A stretch of 54,768 bases of DNA from Ruminococcaceae bacterium UBA3323 (GTDB lineage Bacteria > Bacillota > Clostridia > Oscillospirales > Acutalibacteraceae). The notes below the pieces were generated by a model that had not been told where the DNA came from, searched no databases, and was given only the letters and a program-made list of their open reading frames with translations. Location of the stretch: assembly GCA_002361935.1 (NCBI GenBank), contig DESD01000067.1:1-54768 (forward strand). The letters are read 5' to 3'. The position numbers and the translations under genes are program-made. Shown in pieces: positions 1-10,200 of the stretch (the first letter of the stretch is position 1; the number at the start of each line of letters is the position of its first letter).

Positions 1-33
1 TGGTTTGGTACGGTTAAATTTTTCTTTAGCCAT
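1..33 (-). CDS. tuf: Elongation factor Tu, N-terminal fragment (cut by window edge)
   Basis: Only the first 11 codons are in the window. They read MAKEKFNRTKP, the usual opening of bacterial EF-Tu. A strong Shine-Dalgarno sequence (AAGGAGGA on the minus strand, about 41-48) sits just upstream of the ATG. The gene follows fusA, as in the classical str operon, and would deliver aminoacyl-tRNA to the ribosome. The call rests on the N-terminal residues plus gene order. Confidence 0.88.
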   Translation of the reverse strand, partial: MAKEKFNRTKP

Positions 34-132
34 TGGAATTTCCTCCTTAAAATTTACAATCGTAAAATTGTTAATGATATTTTATCAAAGCAAACACAAA
101 ATATCAAGTGTTTTTAATAATTTTATAGACAA

Positions 133-2226
133 TTAGTCTTTTTTAGCTCTCTCAGAGATAATTCCCTCTGAAATAGACTTCGGAACCTGCTCATATCCAT
201 CCGGTTCCATGGTGTACTGACCACGGCCCTGTGTTTTGGAACGAAGGTCATTTACATATCCGAACATTTCTGAAAGCGGAACACGTGAGTTAATCTGCTT
301 AGCACCTGTTCTGTCTTCCATGCCCTGAATCTGACCACGGCGGGAGTTAAGATCGCCGATAACATCGCCCATATACTCTTCAGGAACAATAACGGTTACC
401 TTCATCATAGGCTCAAGGATAGCAGGATTTGCTTTCTTAGCAGCATCCTTGAATGCCATAGAACCGGCAATCTTGAATGCCATTTCAGATGAGTCAACCT
501 CATGGTATGATCCATCATAAAGCTCAACCTTGATATCAACCATCTGGTAGCCTGCAAGAACACCGCTCTTCATAGCACCCTGAATACCTGCATCAACAGC
601 AGGGATGTATTCCTTAGGAATAGCACCGCCGACAACAGAGTTAACAAATTCATAGCCCTTACCGATACCGTTTTCATCAAGGTTTGGTGACATACGGATT
701 TTAACATGACCGTACTGACCGGAACCACCTGACTGACGCTTGAATTTCGTATCAGACATAGATTCCTGCTGAATGGTTTCTTTATATGCTACCTGAGGAG
801 CACCAACATTTGCCTCAACCTTAAATTCACGAAGCAAACGGTCTACAATAATTTCAAGATGAAGCTCACCCATACCGGCAATAATGGTCTGGCCTGTTTC
901 TTCATCTGTATAAGCCTTGAATGTCGGGTCTTCTTCTGCAAGCTTTGCAAGAGCAATACCCATCTTTTCCTGGCCTGCCTTTGTTTTTGGCTCAATTGCA
1001 ACACGGATAACAGGCTCCGGGAAGTTCATGGATTCAAGAATAATCGGATGATCCTCATCACAGAGAGTATCACCGGTTGTTGTATTCTTTAAACCAACAG
1101 CAGCAGCGATATCACCTGCATATACGCAGTCAATATCTTCTCTGTGGTTAGAATGCATCTGAAGAATACGTCCCATTCTTTCTCTATGACCTTTAACAGA
1201 GTTGTAAACCTGTGTACCGGAGTTAAGAGTTCCCGAATATACACGGAAGAAGCAAATCTTACCAACAAACGGGTCTGTTGCAATCTTGAATGCAAGAGCT
1301 GAGAACGGCTCATCATCTGATGAATGACGATATTCTTCTTCATCTGTATCCGGATTAACACCCTTAATTGATTCTACATCTGTAGGAGCAGGCATATAAT
1401 CAACAATAGCATCAAGGAGAGGCTGAACACCCTTGTTTCTGTAAGAAGTTCCGCAGGTAATCGGAACCATATTACCGTCACAGGTAGCTTTTCTGATGGT
1501 CTTTTTAATCTCATCAATTGTAAGCTCTTCACCCTCAAAATACTTTTCCATAAGGCTTTCATCCTGTTCTGCAACAGCTTCAATAAGAGCCTCATGATAT
1601 TTATTTGCAAGTTCCATCATATCATCAGGAATAGGCTCATGACGAACATCATTGCCCATATCATCATAATAGATTTCAGCATCCATATTAATAAGGTCCA
1701 CAATACCCTTAAAGGTATCTTCTGCACCGATAGGAAGCTGAATCGGAACTGCATTACACTTAAATCTTTCTTTTACCATATTCAGAACATTATAGAAATC
1801 TGCACCCATAATATCCATTTTATTAACGTAAATCATACGCGGAACATGGTAATCATCAGCCTGACGCCATACGGTTTCAGACTGAGGCTCAACGCCGCCC
1901 TTTGCACAAAGAACAGTTACAGAGCCGTCAAGTACACGAAGAGAACGCTGAACCTCTACAGTAAAGTCAACGTGTCCGGGTGTATCAATGATATTAATTC
2001 TATGATCTTTCCAGAAGCAAGTTGTGGCAGCGGAAGTAATTGTAATACCTCTTTCCTGCTCTTGCTCCATCCAGTCCATAGTAGCTGCACCATCGTGGGT
2101 TTCACCAATCTTATGCGTTTTACCTGTGTAATAAAGGATACGCTCAGTAGTTGTTGTTTTACCGGCATCGATATGCGCCATAATACCAATATTTCTTGTC
2201 ATTTCAAGAGATACTTTTCTTGGCAT
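133..2226 (-). CDS. fusA: Elongation factor G
   Basis: A full-length EF-G of 697 residues, the translocation GTPase of the ribosome. The G-domain motifs are intact: P-loop AHIDAGKT at residues 17-24, DTPGH at 81-85 and NKMD at 135-138, with the switch I stretch RGITI near 59-63. Domains II to V follow at the usual length. The ATG is preceded by AGGAGG. It lies between rpsG (27 bp upstream) and tuf (about 100 bp downstream) and is probably co-transcribed with them. No unusual insertions are seen. Confidence 0.98.
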   Translation of the reverse strand: MPRKVSLEMTRNIGIMAHIDAGKTTTTERILYYTGKTHKIGETHDGAATMDWMEQEQERGITITSAATTCFWKDHRINIIDTPGHVDFTVEVQRSLRVLDGSVTVLCAKGGVEPQSETVWRQADDYHVPRMIYVNKMDIMGADFYNVLNMVKERFKCNAVPIQLPIGAEDTFKGIVDLINMDAEIYYDDMGNDVRHEPIPDDMMELANKYHEALIEAVAEQDESLMEKYFEGEELTIDEIKKTIRKATCDGNMVPITCGTSYRNKGVQPLLDAIVDYMPAPTDVESIKGVNPDTDEEEYRHSSDDEPFSALAFKIATDPFVGKICFFRVYSGTLNSGTQVYNSVKGHRERMGRILQMHSNHREDIDCVYAGDIAAAVGLKNTTTGDTLCDEDHPIILESMNFPEPVIRVAIEPKTKAGQEKMGIALAKLAEEDPTFKAYTDEETGQTIIAGMGELHLEIIVDRLLREFKVEANVGAPQVAYKETIQQESMSDTKFKRQSGGSGQYGHVKIRMSPNLDENGIGKGYEFVNSVVGGAIPKEYIPAVDAGIQGAMKSGVLAGYQMVDIKVELYDGSYHEVDSSEMAFKIAGSMAFKDAAKKANPAILEPMMKVTVIVPEEYMGDVIGDLNSRRGQIQGMEDRTGAKQINSRVPLSEMFGYVNDLRSKTQGRGQYTMEPDGYEQVPKSISEGIISERAKKD

Positions 2227-2253
2227 AATATCCTCCTAAGAATTTCAAACGGA

Positions 2254-2724
2254 TTAATATCTGAAATGGGCAAATGCTTTGTTTGCTTCTGCCATCTTGT
2301 GTGTATCATCACACTTCTTAACTGCGCCGCCTGTTTTATTAACAGCGTCCATAATTTCAGCAGCAAGGCGTTCCTTCATAGTTCTTTCCGAACGCTGACG
2401 GGCATATGCTGTTATCCAGCGTAAGCCGAGAGTCTGGCGTCTTTCCGGACGAACCTCAAGCGGAACCTGGTAAGTAGCACCACCGATACGGCGAGCCTTT
2501 ACCTCAAGTACAGGCATAACATTTTCCATAGCAGCCTGGAAGGTTTCTAATGGATCGTTTCCTGTTTTTTCATTAATGATGTTGAATGCGTCGTAAACAA
2601 TTTTCTGCGCAACACCCTTCTTACCATCATACATAACGTTGTTGATAAGGCGTGTTACAAGCTTTGAATTGTAAAGCGGATCAGGCAATACATCACGCTT
2701 AGCGATTTGGCCTCTTCTTGGCAT
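2254..2724 (-). CDS. rpsG: 30S ribosomal protein S7
   Basis: A 156-residue S7, the usual length, starting MPRRGQIAKRD. S7 binds the 3' major domain of 16S rRNA and nucleates assembly of the small-subunit head. The typical segments are present, including GGATYQVPLEVRP in the middle and the C-terminal KMAEANKAFAHFRY. The ATG has a good ribosome binding site (AAGGAGGG). It lies between rpsL and fusA, the normal str-operon position. About 134 bp separate it from rpsL, and no convincing promoter is seen there. Confidence 0.97.
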   Translation of the reverse strand: MPRRGQIAKRDVLPDPLYNSKLVTRLINNVMYDGKKGVAQKIVYDAFNIINEKTGNDPLETFQAAMENVMPVLEVKARRIGGATYQVPLEVRPERRQTLGLRWITAYARQRSERTMKERLAAEIMDAVNKTGGAVKKCDDTHKMAEANKAFAHFRY

Positions 2725-2858
2725 CTTTCGCTTCCCTCCTTCATATTTATGAGTTCATAGGTACTCGAGTTTTCCCGTGGAGTCAACAAGTAGGCTATAC
2801 CGCTTATATAAATAAGGTATAAACTATTGTTTTTCCATAAGAAGTTTCATTTTACGGC

Positions 2859-3281
2859 TTACTTCTTAGCAGCCTTTGGTCTTTTAGCACCGTACTTGGA
2901 ACGGCTCTGCATTCTTCCGTTTACGCCCTGTGTATCAAGAGTTCCGCGGATGATGTGATAACGCACACCGGGAAGATCCTTTACACGGCCGCCACGAACC
3001 ATAACAACAGAGTGCTCCTGAAGATTGTGACCTACACCCGGAATGTAAGCGGAAACTTCCATACCGTTTGTTAAGCGTACACGGGCAATTTTACGAAGAG
3101 CTGAGTTAGGCTTCTTCGGTGTAGCTGTTTTAACAGCAGTGCAAACACCGCGCTTCTGAGGAGAATTGTTATCATTCATAACATTCTTCTTTGTGTTAAG
3201 GCTCTTTAAAAGAGCTGGTGCTTTAGCCTTCTTTTCAAGGGACTTACGTCCTGTTCTTACTAATTGGTTAAAGGTAGGCAA
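2859..3281 (-). CDS. rpsL: 30S ribosomal protein S12, TTG start
   Basis: S12 of the decoding centre, 140 residues from the start chosen here. Homologues begin MPTxNQLVR; here the codon before PTFNQLVR is TTG, preceded at good spacing by AGAAAGGAG. A further in-frame upstream ATG would add 11 residues unlike S12 and is rejected. The streptomycin-relevant segments KKPNSALRK and VKDLPGVRYH carry the wild-type lysines. The protein has the longer Firmicutes-type N-terminal insertion rich in Lys and Asn (about residues 20-40). Confidence 0.95.
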   Translation of the reverse strand: MPTFNQLVRTGRKSLEKKAKAPALLKSLNTKKNVMNDNNSPQKRGVCTAVKTATPKKPNSALRKIARVRLTNGMEVSAYIPGVGHNLQEHSVVMVRGGRVKDLPGVRYHIIRGTLDTQGVNGRMQSRSKYGAKRPKAAKK

Positions 3282-3378
3282 TAGTTTATCTCCTTTCTGT
3301 AATATTTTATGCATACACAGAATATACGCATAAAGAGCAATTTAATAGGCTTAAACTGCTTTTTAAACGCACATTCGA

Positions 3379-3403
3379 GGGGCAAGCATATAATGCTTAC
3401 CCC
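3379..3403 (-). other. Strong hairpin in the rpsL leader
   Basis: The 204-bp rpoC-rpsL gap contains an 11-bp stem: GGGGTAAGCAT pairs with ATGCTTGCCCC across a three-base loop, with one G-U pair on the minus-strand RNA. No U-run follows, so it is not a standard terminator. It lies in the leader made from the promoter at 3480-3509. It could stabilise the mRNA, act as a processing site, or be part of a ribosomal-protein leader. The stem is seen; the role is unknown. Confidence 0.5.
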
Positions 3404-3479
3404 ATATTATGTGCAATTTACCAAACATTTTTCATTTAATTTGGTTAATCTGACAAGAAATTTCACTTGCCGAGGATAT

Positions 3480-3509
3480 AGTATATCACTCTGCAGTATT
3501 ACTTGTCAA
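3480..3509 (-). promoter_or_regulatory. Internal sigma-A promoter at the end of rpoC
   Basis: On the minus strand a perfect TTGACA -35 (3504-3509) and TATACT -10 (3480-3485) are separated by 18 bp. The element overlaps the last codons and stop of rpoC. It would let rpsL-rpsG-fusA-tuf be transcribed independently of the rpoB promoter. Evidence is consensus match only. Confidence 0.65.
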
Positions 3510-6500
3510 CAATTTTTGCAATTGTTCCAAATTCATAATTTCTTCAGCACCTTCTGCCGAGAAATAGCTTGGAACAATATCAACGTCACGGAACACTTCC
3601 ATACCTGTACCTGCAGGAACAAGCTTACCGATAATAACATTTTCCTTAAGACCGATAAGCGGATCGCTCTTTCCGCGGATAGCGGCATCTGTAAGCACTC
3701 TTGTTGTTTCCTGGAAGGAAGCAGCAGAAAGGAAGGAATCCGTTGCAAGAGATGCTTTTGTAATACCCATAAGGATTGGAATATATGTTGCATGCTTAAG
3801 ATTTGCTTCACCTGCAGCTATTCTCTTATCAATAGCTTCATTTGCTTCATCAACCGCAGCAACATCAACCATTGTACCCGAAACAAGATCCGTATCACCT
3901 GCTTCATCAACCGTACATTTCTTGAGCATCTGACGAACAATTACTTCGATATGCTTATCGTTTACATCAACACCCTGTGTACGGTAAGCAAACTGAACTT
4001 CACGGATAAGATAGTTATAAACAGCCTCTTCACCGAGAATTGCAAGAACATCGTGCGGATTCTTGGAACCATAGGTCAGTTCCTGACCCTTCTCAACGTG
4101 AGCGCCCTCAACAATATCCTCATGAAGTCTGAAGCCGTAAGGAATAAGGTATTTTCTTTCATCAAGTGTTTCCGGATCGGTAACCACAACGTGATTTGAT
4201 TTTTTGATTTCTTCAAATCTTACTGTACCGGCAATTTCGGAAAGAATTGCATACTGCTTCGGCTTTCTTGCCTCAAACAATTCTTCTACACGGGGAAGAC
4301 CCTGTGTAATATCTTCTCCGCCTGCGATACCGCCCGTGTGGAAAGTTCTCATTGTAAGCTGAGTACCGGGCTCACCGATTGACTGGGCTGCAATAATACC
4401 AACTGCCTCGCCAACCTGAACAGGCTCATTGAATGCAAGGTTTGAACCATAACACTTACGGCAAACACCGTGGCGTGACTTACAGGTAATAAGTGAACGG
4501 ATCTTAACCTCTTTGATTCCGGCAGCAACAATCTTATCTGCAATCTCATTGGTCATCATCTCATCCGGAGAAGCAAGAACCTCGCCTGTTTCCGGATGAA
4601 GAACAGCCTCGAGCGGGAATCTGCCGACAAGACGCTCGTGAAGTGATTCAAGCTCACGGTTGCCATCCATAATAGCTTTAACAATAATACCTTCGGTGCA
4701 GCCGCAGTCATCATCACGAATAATAACATCCTGAGATACATCAACAAGACGGCGGGTAAGATAACCCGAGTCAGCCGTACGAAGTGCTGTATCGGTAAGA
4801 CCCTTACGGGCACCACGCGAAGAAATGAAGTATTCAAGAATATTAAGGCCTTCACGGTAATTGGCACGGATAGGAATTTCGATTGTTTTACCTGCCGTAT
4901 TTGCAATAAGACCACGCATACCTGCAAGCTGACGAAGCTGAGCTGTACTACCACGGGCACCTGAATCTACCATCATATGGATTGGGTTATGCGTACCGTC
5001 AAAGTTTGATGTAAGTTCGTTTGTAACCTTGTTTGTACAATCTTCCCATGCCTTGATAACGGCTGAAGAACGCTCTTCATTCGTAATAAGACCATAGTTG
5101 TAGTTAAGTGTAATTTCATCAACCTGCTTTTCTGCCTCATTCAGGAAATCCTTTTTGGCATCGGGAATAAGAGCATCGCAGACAGCAACAGTTGTACCTG
5201 ATACTGTGGAATACTTATAGCCCTGTGCCTTGATGGCATCAAGAGCAACCGAAGCAACCGAAACACCGTGAACGGAGATAAGCTTATCTGCAATCTGTCC
5301 AAGCTGTTTCTTCTTAACAACAAAGCCGATTTCAAGTTCGAATTCATTTTCAGGCTTGGAACGATCTACAAATCCAAGATCCTGCGGAATCGGATTATTG
5401 AAGATAATTCTTCCGATTGTTGTTACAATAATTGCTGATTTTGTAACTCCGTTTTCTTCCTTGGATACACGGATTCTTGCAGGAGAATGCATACCGAGAG
5501 AACCCTCCTGATATGCCATCATGGCTTCGTCCTTATCTCTGTAAAGCTTAAAGGAACGATAAATGCCGAATTCCTCAGCAAGTCTGCTGTCTGTGCAATC
5601 ACAAAGAATTTCGGAATCGGAAAGGACACCGTTTACTGCTGCCTTTACATCTGCAAAGGAAATTTCCTCTGTTCTCTCTTCATTTTTGAAGAATCTAGGC
5701 TGGCCCGGCTCGCCCTCCTTAATCATTGTAAGATAGTATGAGCCGATAACCATATCCTGTGTAGGAACAGCAACAGGCTTACCATCTGAAGGTTTAAGAA
5801 GGTTGTTTGCAGCAAGCATAAGCATACGGGCTTCTGCCTGAGCCTCTGCCGAAAGAGGTACATGAACAGCCATCTGGTCACCGTCAAAGTCCGCATTAAA
5901 TGCAGTACAGGAAAGAGGATGAAGCTTAATGGCTCTGCCCTCTACAAGAACAGGTTCAAATGCCTGAATGCCAAGACGGTGAAGCGTGGGGGCACGGTTA
6001 AGCATAACAGGGTGATCCTTGATTACAACCTCAAGAGCATCCCATACAGCCGGCTCATCCGCACGCTCAACTTTCTTTCTTGCTGATTTAATATTTGAAG
6101 CTGCGCCTGTTGCAACAAGACGCTTCATAACAAACGGCTTGAAAAGCTCAATCGCCATTTCCTTCGGAAGACCGCACTGATGCATCTTAAGCTCAGGACC
6201 AACAACGATAACCGAACGGCCTGAATAGTCAACACGTTTACCGAGAAGGTTCTGGCGGAAACGACCCTGCTTACCTTTAAGCATATCCGAAAGGGATTTA
6301 AGCGGACGGTTGTTGGGACCTGTTACAGGTCTGCCGCGGCGGCCGTTATCAATAAGTGCATCAACAGCTTCCTGAAGCATTCTTTTTTCATTTCTTACAA
6401 TGATATCAGGCGCACCGAGCTCAAGCAATTTCTTAAGACGGTTATTTCTGTTGATAACCCTTCTGTAAAGATCATTAAGGTCTGATGTGGCAAACCTGCC

Positions 6501-7238
6501 GCCGTCAAGCTGAACCATAGGGCGGATATCAGGAGGAATAACAGGAATAACATCCATAATCATCCACTCAAGCTTATTGCCGCTCTTGCAGAAAGCATCA
6601 ACAACATCAAGCCTTTTAAGGATACGAACTCTTTTCTGACCTGTTGCTTCCTCAAGCTCTGCAGTAAGCTCCTCGCGAAGCTGCTCAACATCAATATCCT
6701 GAAGAAGCTTTTTGATAGCCTCAGCACCCATGCCGGCTTCAAAATCATCCTCATATCTTTCACGCATTTCCGCATATTCTTTTTCATTAAGAATCTGCAT
6801 CTTTTCAAGTGGTGTATCACCCGGGTCGGTTACGATATAAAGTGCAAAATAAAGCACCTTTTCAAGATAACGCGGGCTTATATCAAGCACAAGACCAAGA
6901 CGGCTTGGAATACCCTTAAAGTACCAGATATGGGAAACAGGAGCAGCAAGCTCAATATGACCCATACGCTCACGGCGAACCTTTGCTTTTGTAATTTCAA
7001 CACCGCAGCGTTCGCACACTTTGCCCTTATAGCGAACTCTTTTATACTTTCCGCAGTGGCATTCCCAGTCCTTCATAGGTCCGAAAATTCTTTCGCAGAA
7101 AAGGCCGTCTCTTTCAGGCTTAAGAGTTCTGTAGTTTATTGTTTCCGGCTTTGTTACTTCTCCGTAAGACCATGCTCTGATCTGTTCAGGTGATGCAAGG
7201 CCGATTTTAATTGAACTGAATTGATTTTCATTTTCCAT
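3486..7238 (-). CDS. rpoC: RNA polymerase subunit beta'
   Basis: Full-length beta' of 1250 residues. The N-terminal zinc-binding domain has Cys60, Cys62, Cys75 and Cys78. The catalytic magnesium-binding loop NADFDGDQM lies near residues 445-455. The trigger-loop/bridge-helix region and the second zinc site (C-rich CKSRHGVCRKCYG) are also present. It starts 57 bp downstream of rpoB and is co-transcribed with it. The length suits Clostridia, with no large lineage-specific insertion and no intein. Confidence 0.98.
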   Translation of the reverse strand: MENENQFSSIKIGLASPEQIRAWSYGEVTKPETINYRTLKPERDGLFCERIFGPMKDWECHCGKYKRVRYKGKVCERCGVEITKAKVRRERMGHIELAAPVSHIWYFKGIPSRLGLVLDISPRYLEKVLYFALYIVTDPGDTPLEKMQILNEKEYAEMRERYEDDFEAGMGAEAIKKLLQDIDVEQLREELTAELEEATGQKRVRILKRLDVVDAFCKSGNKLEWMIMDVIPVIPPDIRPMVQLDGGRFATSDLNDLYRRVINRNNRLKKLLELGAPDIIVRNEKRMLQEAVDALIDNGRRGRPVTGPNNRPLKSLSDMLKGKQGRFRQNLLGKRVDYSGRSVIVVGPELKMHQCGLPKEMAIELFKPFVMKRLVATGAASNIKSARKKVERADEPAVWDALEVVIKDHPVMLNRAPTLHRLGIQAFEPVLVEGRAIKLHPLSCTAFNADFDGDQMAVHVPLSAEAQAEARMLMLAANNLLKPSDGKPVAVPTQDMVIGSYYLTMIKEGEPGQPRFFKNEERTEEISFADVKAAVNGVLSDSEILCDCTDSRLAEEFGIYRSFKLYRDKDEAMMAYQEGSLGMHSPARIRVSKEENGVTKSAIIVTTIGRIIFNNPIPQDLGFVDRSKPENEFELEIGFVVKKKQLGQIADKLISVHGVSVASVALDAIKAQGYKYSTVSGTTVAVCDALIPDAKKDFLNEAEKQVDEITLNYNYGLITNEERSSAVIKAWEDCTNKVTNELTSNFDGTHNPIHMMVDSGARGSTAQLRQLAGMRGLIANTAGKTIEIPIRANYREGLNILEYFISSRGARKGLTDTALRTADSGYLTRRLVDVSQDVIIRDDDCGCTEGIIVKAIMDGNRELESLHERLVGRFPLEAVLHPETGEVLASPDEMMTNEIADKIVAAGIKEVKIRSLITCKSRHGVCRKCYGSNLAFNEPVQVGEAVGIIAAQSIGEPGTQLTMRTFHTGGIAGGEDITQGLPRVEELFEARKPKQYAILSEIAGTVRFEEIKKSNHVVVTDPETLDERKYLIPYGFRLHEDIVEGAHVEKGQELTYGSKNPHDVLAILGEEAVYNYLIREVQFAYRTQGVDVNDKHIEVIVRQMLKKCTVDEAGDTDLVSGTMVDVAAVDEANEAIDKRIAAGEANLKHATYIPILMGITKASLATDSFLSAASFQETTRVLTDAAIRGKSDPLIGLKENVIIGKLVPAGTGMEVFRDVDIVPSYFSAEGAEEIMNLEQLQKLLTSNTAE

Positions 7239-7295
7239 TTGGAAGCACTCCTTTATATATTAATGTAATGTGGATAGTTCATCATTATATCGGCA

Positions 7296-10200
7296 TTATT
7301 CATCATCGGAATAATTATCTTCAAAATCTATAAACATAGAGTCATCGCCGATATTTTGATCTGCTTCCTCGTCTTCACCCTCTGCATTCTGGAAGGTGAA
7401 GCCTTCGTCAACATCGCCAAAGTCGTTAACCTCAGTGAAAGCCTTATCATCAATAGGCTGAATGCCTGTGCCGTCATCAAGATCCTGTTTTAATTCAACC
7501 TCGTTTCCTGCTTTATCATAAAGACGGGTATCAAGACCGAGAGCCTGAAGCTCTTTAAAGAGAACCTTGAAGGATTCGGGCGTTCCTGCTGTCGGGATAT
7601 TTTCGCCCTTAACGATTGCCTCGTAAGTCTTAACTCTTCCCACAACATCATCAGATTTAACGGTAATAATTTCCTGAAGTGTATAAGCAGCACCGTAAGC
7701 TTCAAGTGCCCAAACTTCCATTTCACCGAAACGCTGACCGCCGAACTGTGCTTTACCGCCAAGCGGCTGCTGCGTTACAAGGCTGTAAGGGCCGGTTGAA
7801 CGGGCATGAATCTTATCATCAACAAGATGATGAAGCTTAAGGTAATACATATAGCCTACCGTAATCGGGTTATCAAATTTTTCACCTGTTCGGCCGTCTG
7901 TAAGAACAGTTTTACCGTCCTCAGACAGACCTGCAAATTTAAGACATTCACGGATATCATCTTCGTGTGCACCGTCAAATACAGGTGTACACATCTTCCA
8001 GCCGAGAGCCATAGCGGCATAGCCGAGATGAACCTCAAGCACCTGACCGATATTCATACGGGAAGGTACGCCAAGAGGATTAAGAACAATATCAAGAGGA
8101 CGGCCATCCGGAAGGAACGGCATATCTTCCTGAGGGAGTACACGGGATACAACACCCTTGTTTCCGTGACGGCCGGCCATCTTATCGCCGACCTGAATTT
8201 TTCTTTTCTGAGCAATATAGACTCTGACTACTTTATTAACACCCGGATTCAGCTCATCACTGTTTGCACGGGTAAATACCTTAACATCAACAACGATACC
8301 GTATTCGCCGTGAGGCACACGCATGGAAGTATCTCTTACTTCCCTTGCCTTTTCACCGAAAATTGCACGAAGCAGTCTTTCCTCGGCAGTAAGCTCTGTT
8401 TCTCCCTTCGGAGTTACCTTACCTACAAGGATTGAGCTACTGTGTACCTCAGCGCCAACACGGATAATACCGTCTTCATCAAGATCCTTAAGAGCATCCT
8501 CGCCCACATTCGGAATATCACGGGTAATCTCTTCAGGGCCAAGCTTGGTATCACGAGCCTCTACCTCGTGCTCTTCAATATGAATAGATGTATAAACATC
8601 ATCACGAACCATTTTTTCGTTGATCAGAACAGCATCCTCGTAGTTATAGCCTTCCCAGGTCATAAATCCGATAAGGGCATTTTTACCAAGAGAAATTTCA
8701 CCGTTGCTTGTTGCAGGGCCGTCTGCGATAACCTGACCGTCCTCAACAATCTGATGAAGAGAAACAATAGGACGCTGATTGATGCATGTACCCTGGTTGG
8801 AACCGCTGAACTTAACAAGCTCATACTTGTCAATCTCGCCGCTCTTTGTTTTAATTTCAATTGTATCTGCATCAACAGCCGTAACTGTACCGCCGCGCTT
8901 TGCAGCAACAACAACGCCCGAGTCATAAGCTGCCTTATATTCCATGCCCGTACCTACAACAGGAGCTTCTGTTTTAAGAAGAGGCACTGCCTGACGCTGC
9001 ATGTTAGCACCCATAAGAGCACGGTTTGCGTCATCATTTTCAAGGAACGGAATCATTGCCGTGGCAACCGAAACAACCATCTTAGGAGATACGTCCATGT
9101 AATCTACCTTTTCAGGCTCACAGGTCATAAATTCATCTCTGTGACGGCAGGTAACACGTTTGTTGGCAAATCTGCCGTTTTCATCAAGAGGCTCATTTGC
9201 CTGCGCAACTACAAAATTATCTTCCACATCGGCTGTCATATAAACAACCTCTGATGTTACAACACCTGTTTCCTTGTCAACCTTACGATACGGTGCTTCA
9301 ATAAAGCCATATTCATTCAGGCGGCTGTAGCAGGCAAGATAAGAGATAAGACCGATGTTGGGACCTTCGGGAGTTTCGATAGGGCACATTCTTCCGTAGT
9401 GGGTATAATGTACATCTCGAACCTCAAAGCCTGCACGGTCACGTGAAAGACCGCCCGGACCAAGAGCTGAAAGTCTTCTTTTATGCGTAAGCTCTGCAAG
9501 AGGGTTATTCTGATCCATAAACTGTGAAAGCGGAGAAGAACCGAAGAACTCTCTGATTGCAGCAACTACGGGTCGGATATTGATTAATGCCTGCGGCGTT
9601 ATGGATTCTTCATCATCCTGCGCCTGAAGCGTCATACGCTCACGGATAACCCTTTCCATACGGGTAAAGCCGATACGGAACTGATTCTGAAGAAGCTCGC
9701 CAACTGCACGGATACGGCGGTTTCCGAGATGGTCGATATCATCTGTTACGCCAACACCGTAAGCAAGATTTATAAGATAAGAAACGGTTGCGAAAATATC
9801 ATCGGTTGTAATGTGCTTGGGAACAAGATCATCCTGATAAATCTTGAATTCCTCAATGATTTTTTCCTCATCATCGCCGCATCTTTCAAGAATTTCCGAA
9901 AGAACACGGTAAGATACCTTTTCCGTTATACCAAGCGGCTTGCAGTTGAAATTAACGTACTTTGTTACATCAACCATACCGTTTGAAACAATTTTAACCT
10001 CTTTGCCGTCTACATCAACAAAGGCAAACATAACACCTGCATTTTCAATTTCAACGGCTTTTTCTTCCGAAATAACCTCGCCTGCATCTGCAAGAAATTC
10101 ACCCTGCGGAGAAATAACAGGCTGAGATAATTTTTGGCCGGTAAGTCTGTCGCTTATAGCAAGCTTTTTGTTATACTTATAACGGCCTACCTTTGATAAA

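Noticed and set aside
1594..2424. 276-codon plus-strand open frame opposite fusA and rpsG
   Set aside because: It is antisense to two certain genes, has no ribosome binding site, and its composition (many Ile, Asn, Cys, Phe) is typical of a shadow frame.
3309..4199. 296-codon plus-strand open frame opposite rpoC
   Set aside because: Shadow of rpoC with no domain resemblance and no translation signals.
8442..9254. 270-codon plus-strand open frame opposite rpoB
   Set aside because: Shadow of rpoB; Asn/Cys/Arg-rich translation without recognisable motifs.
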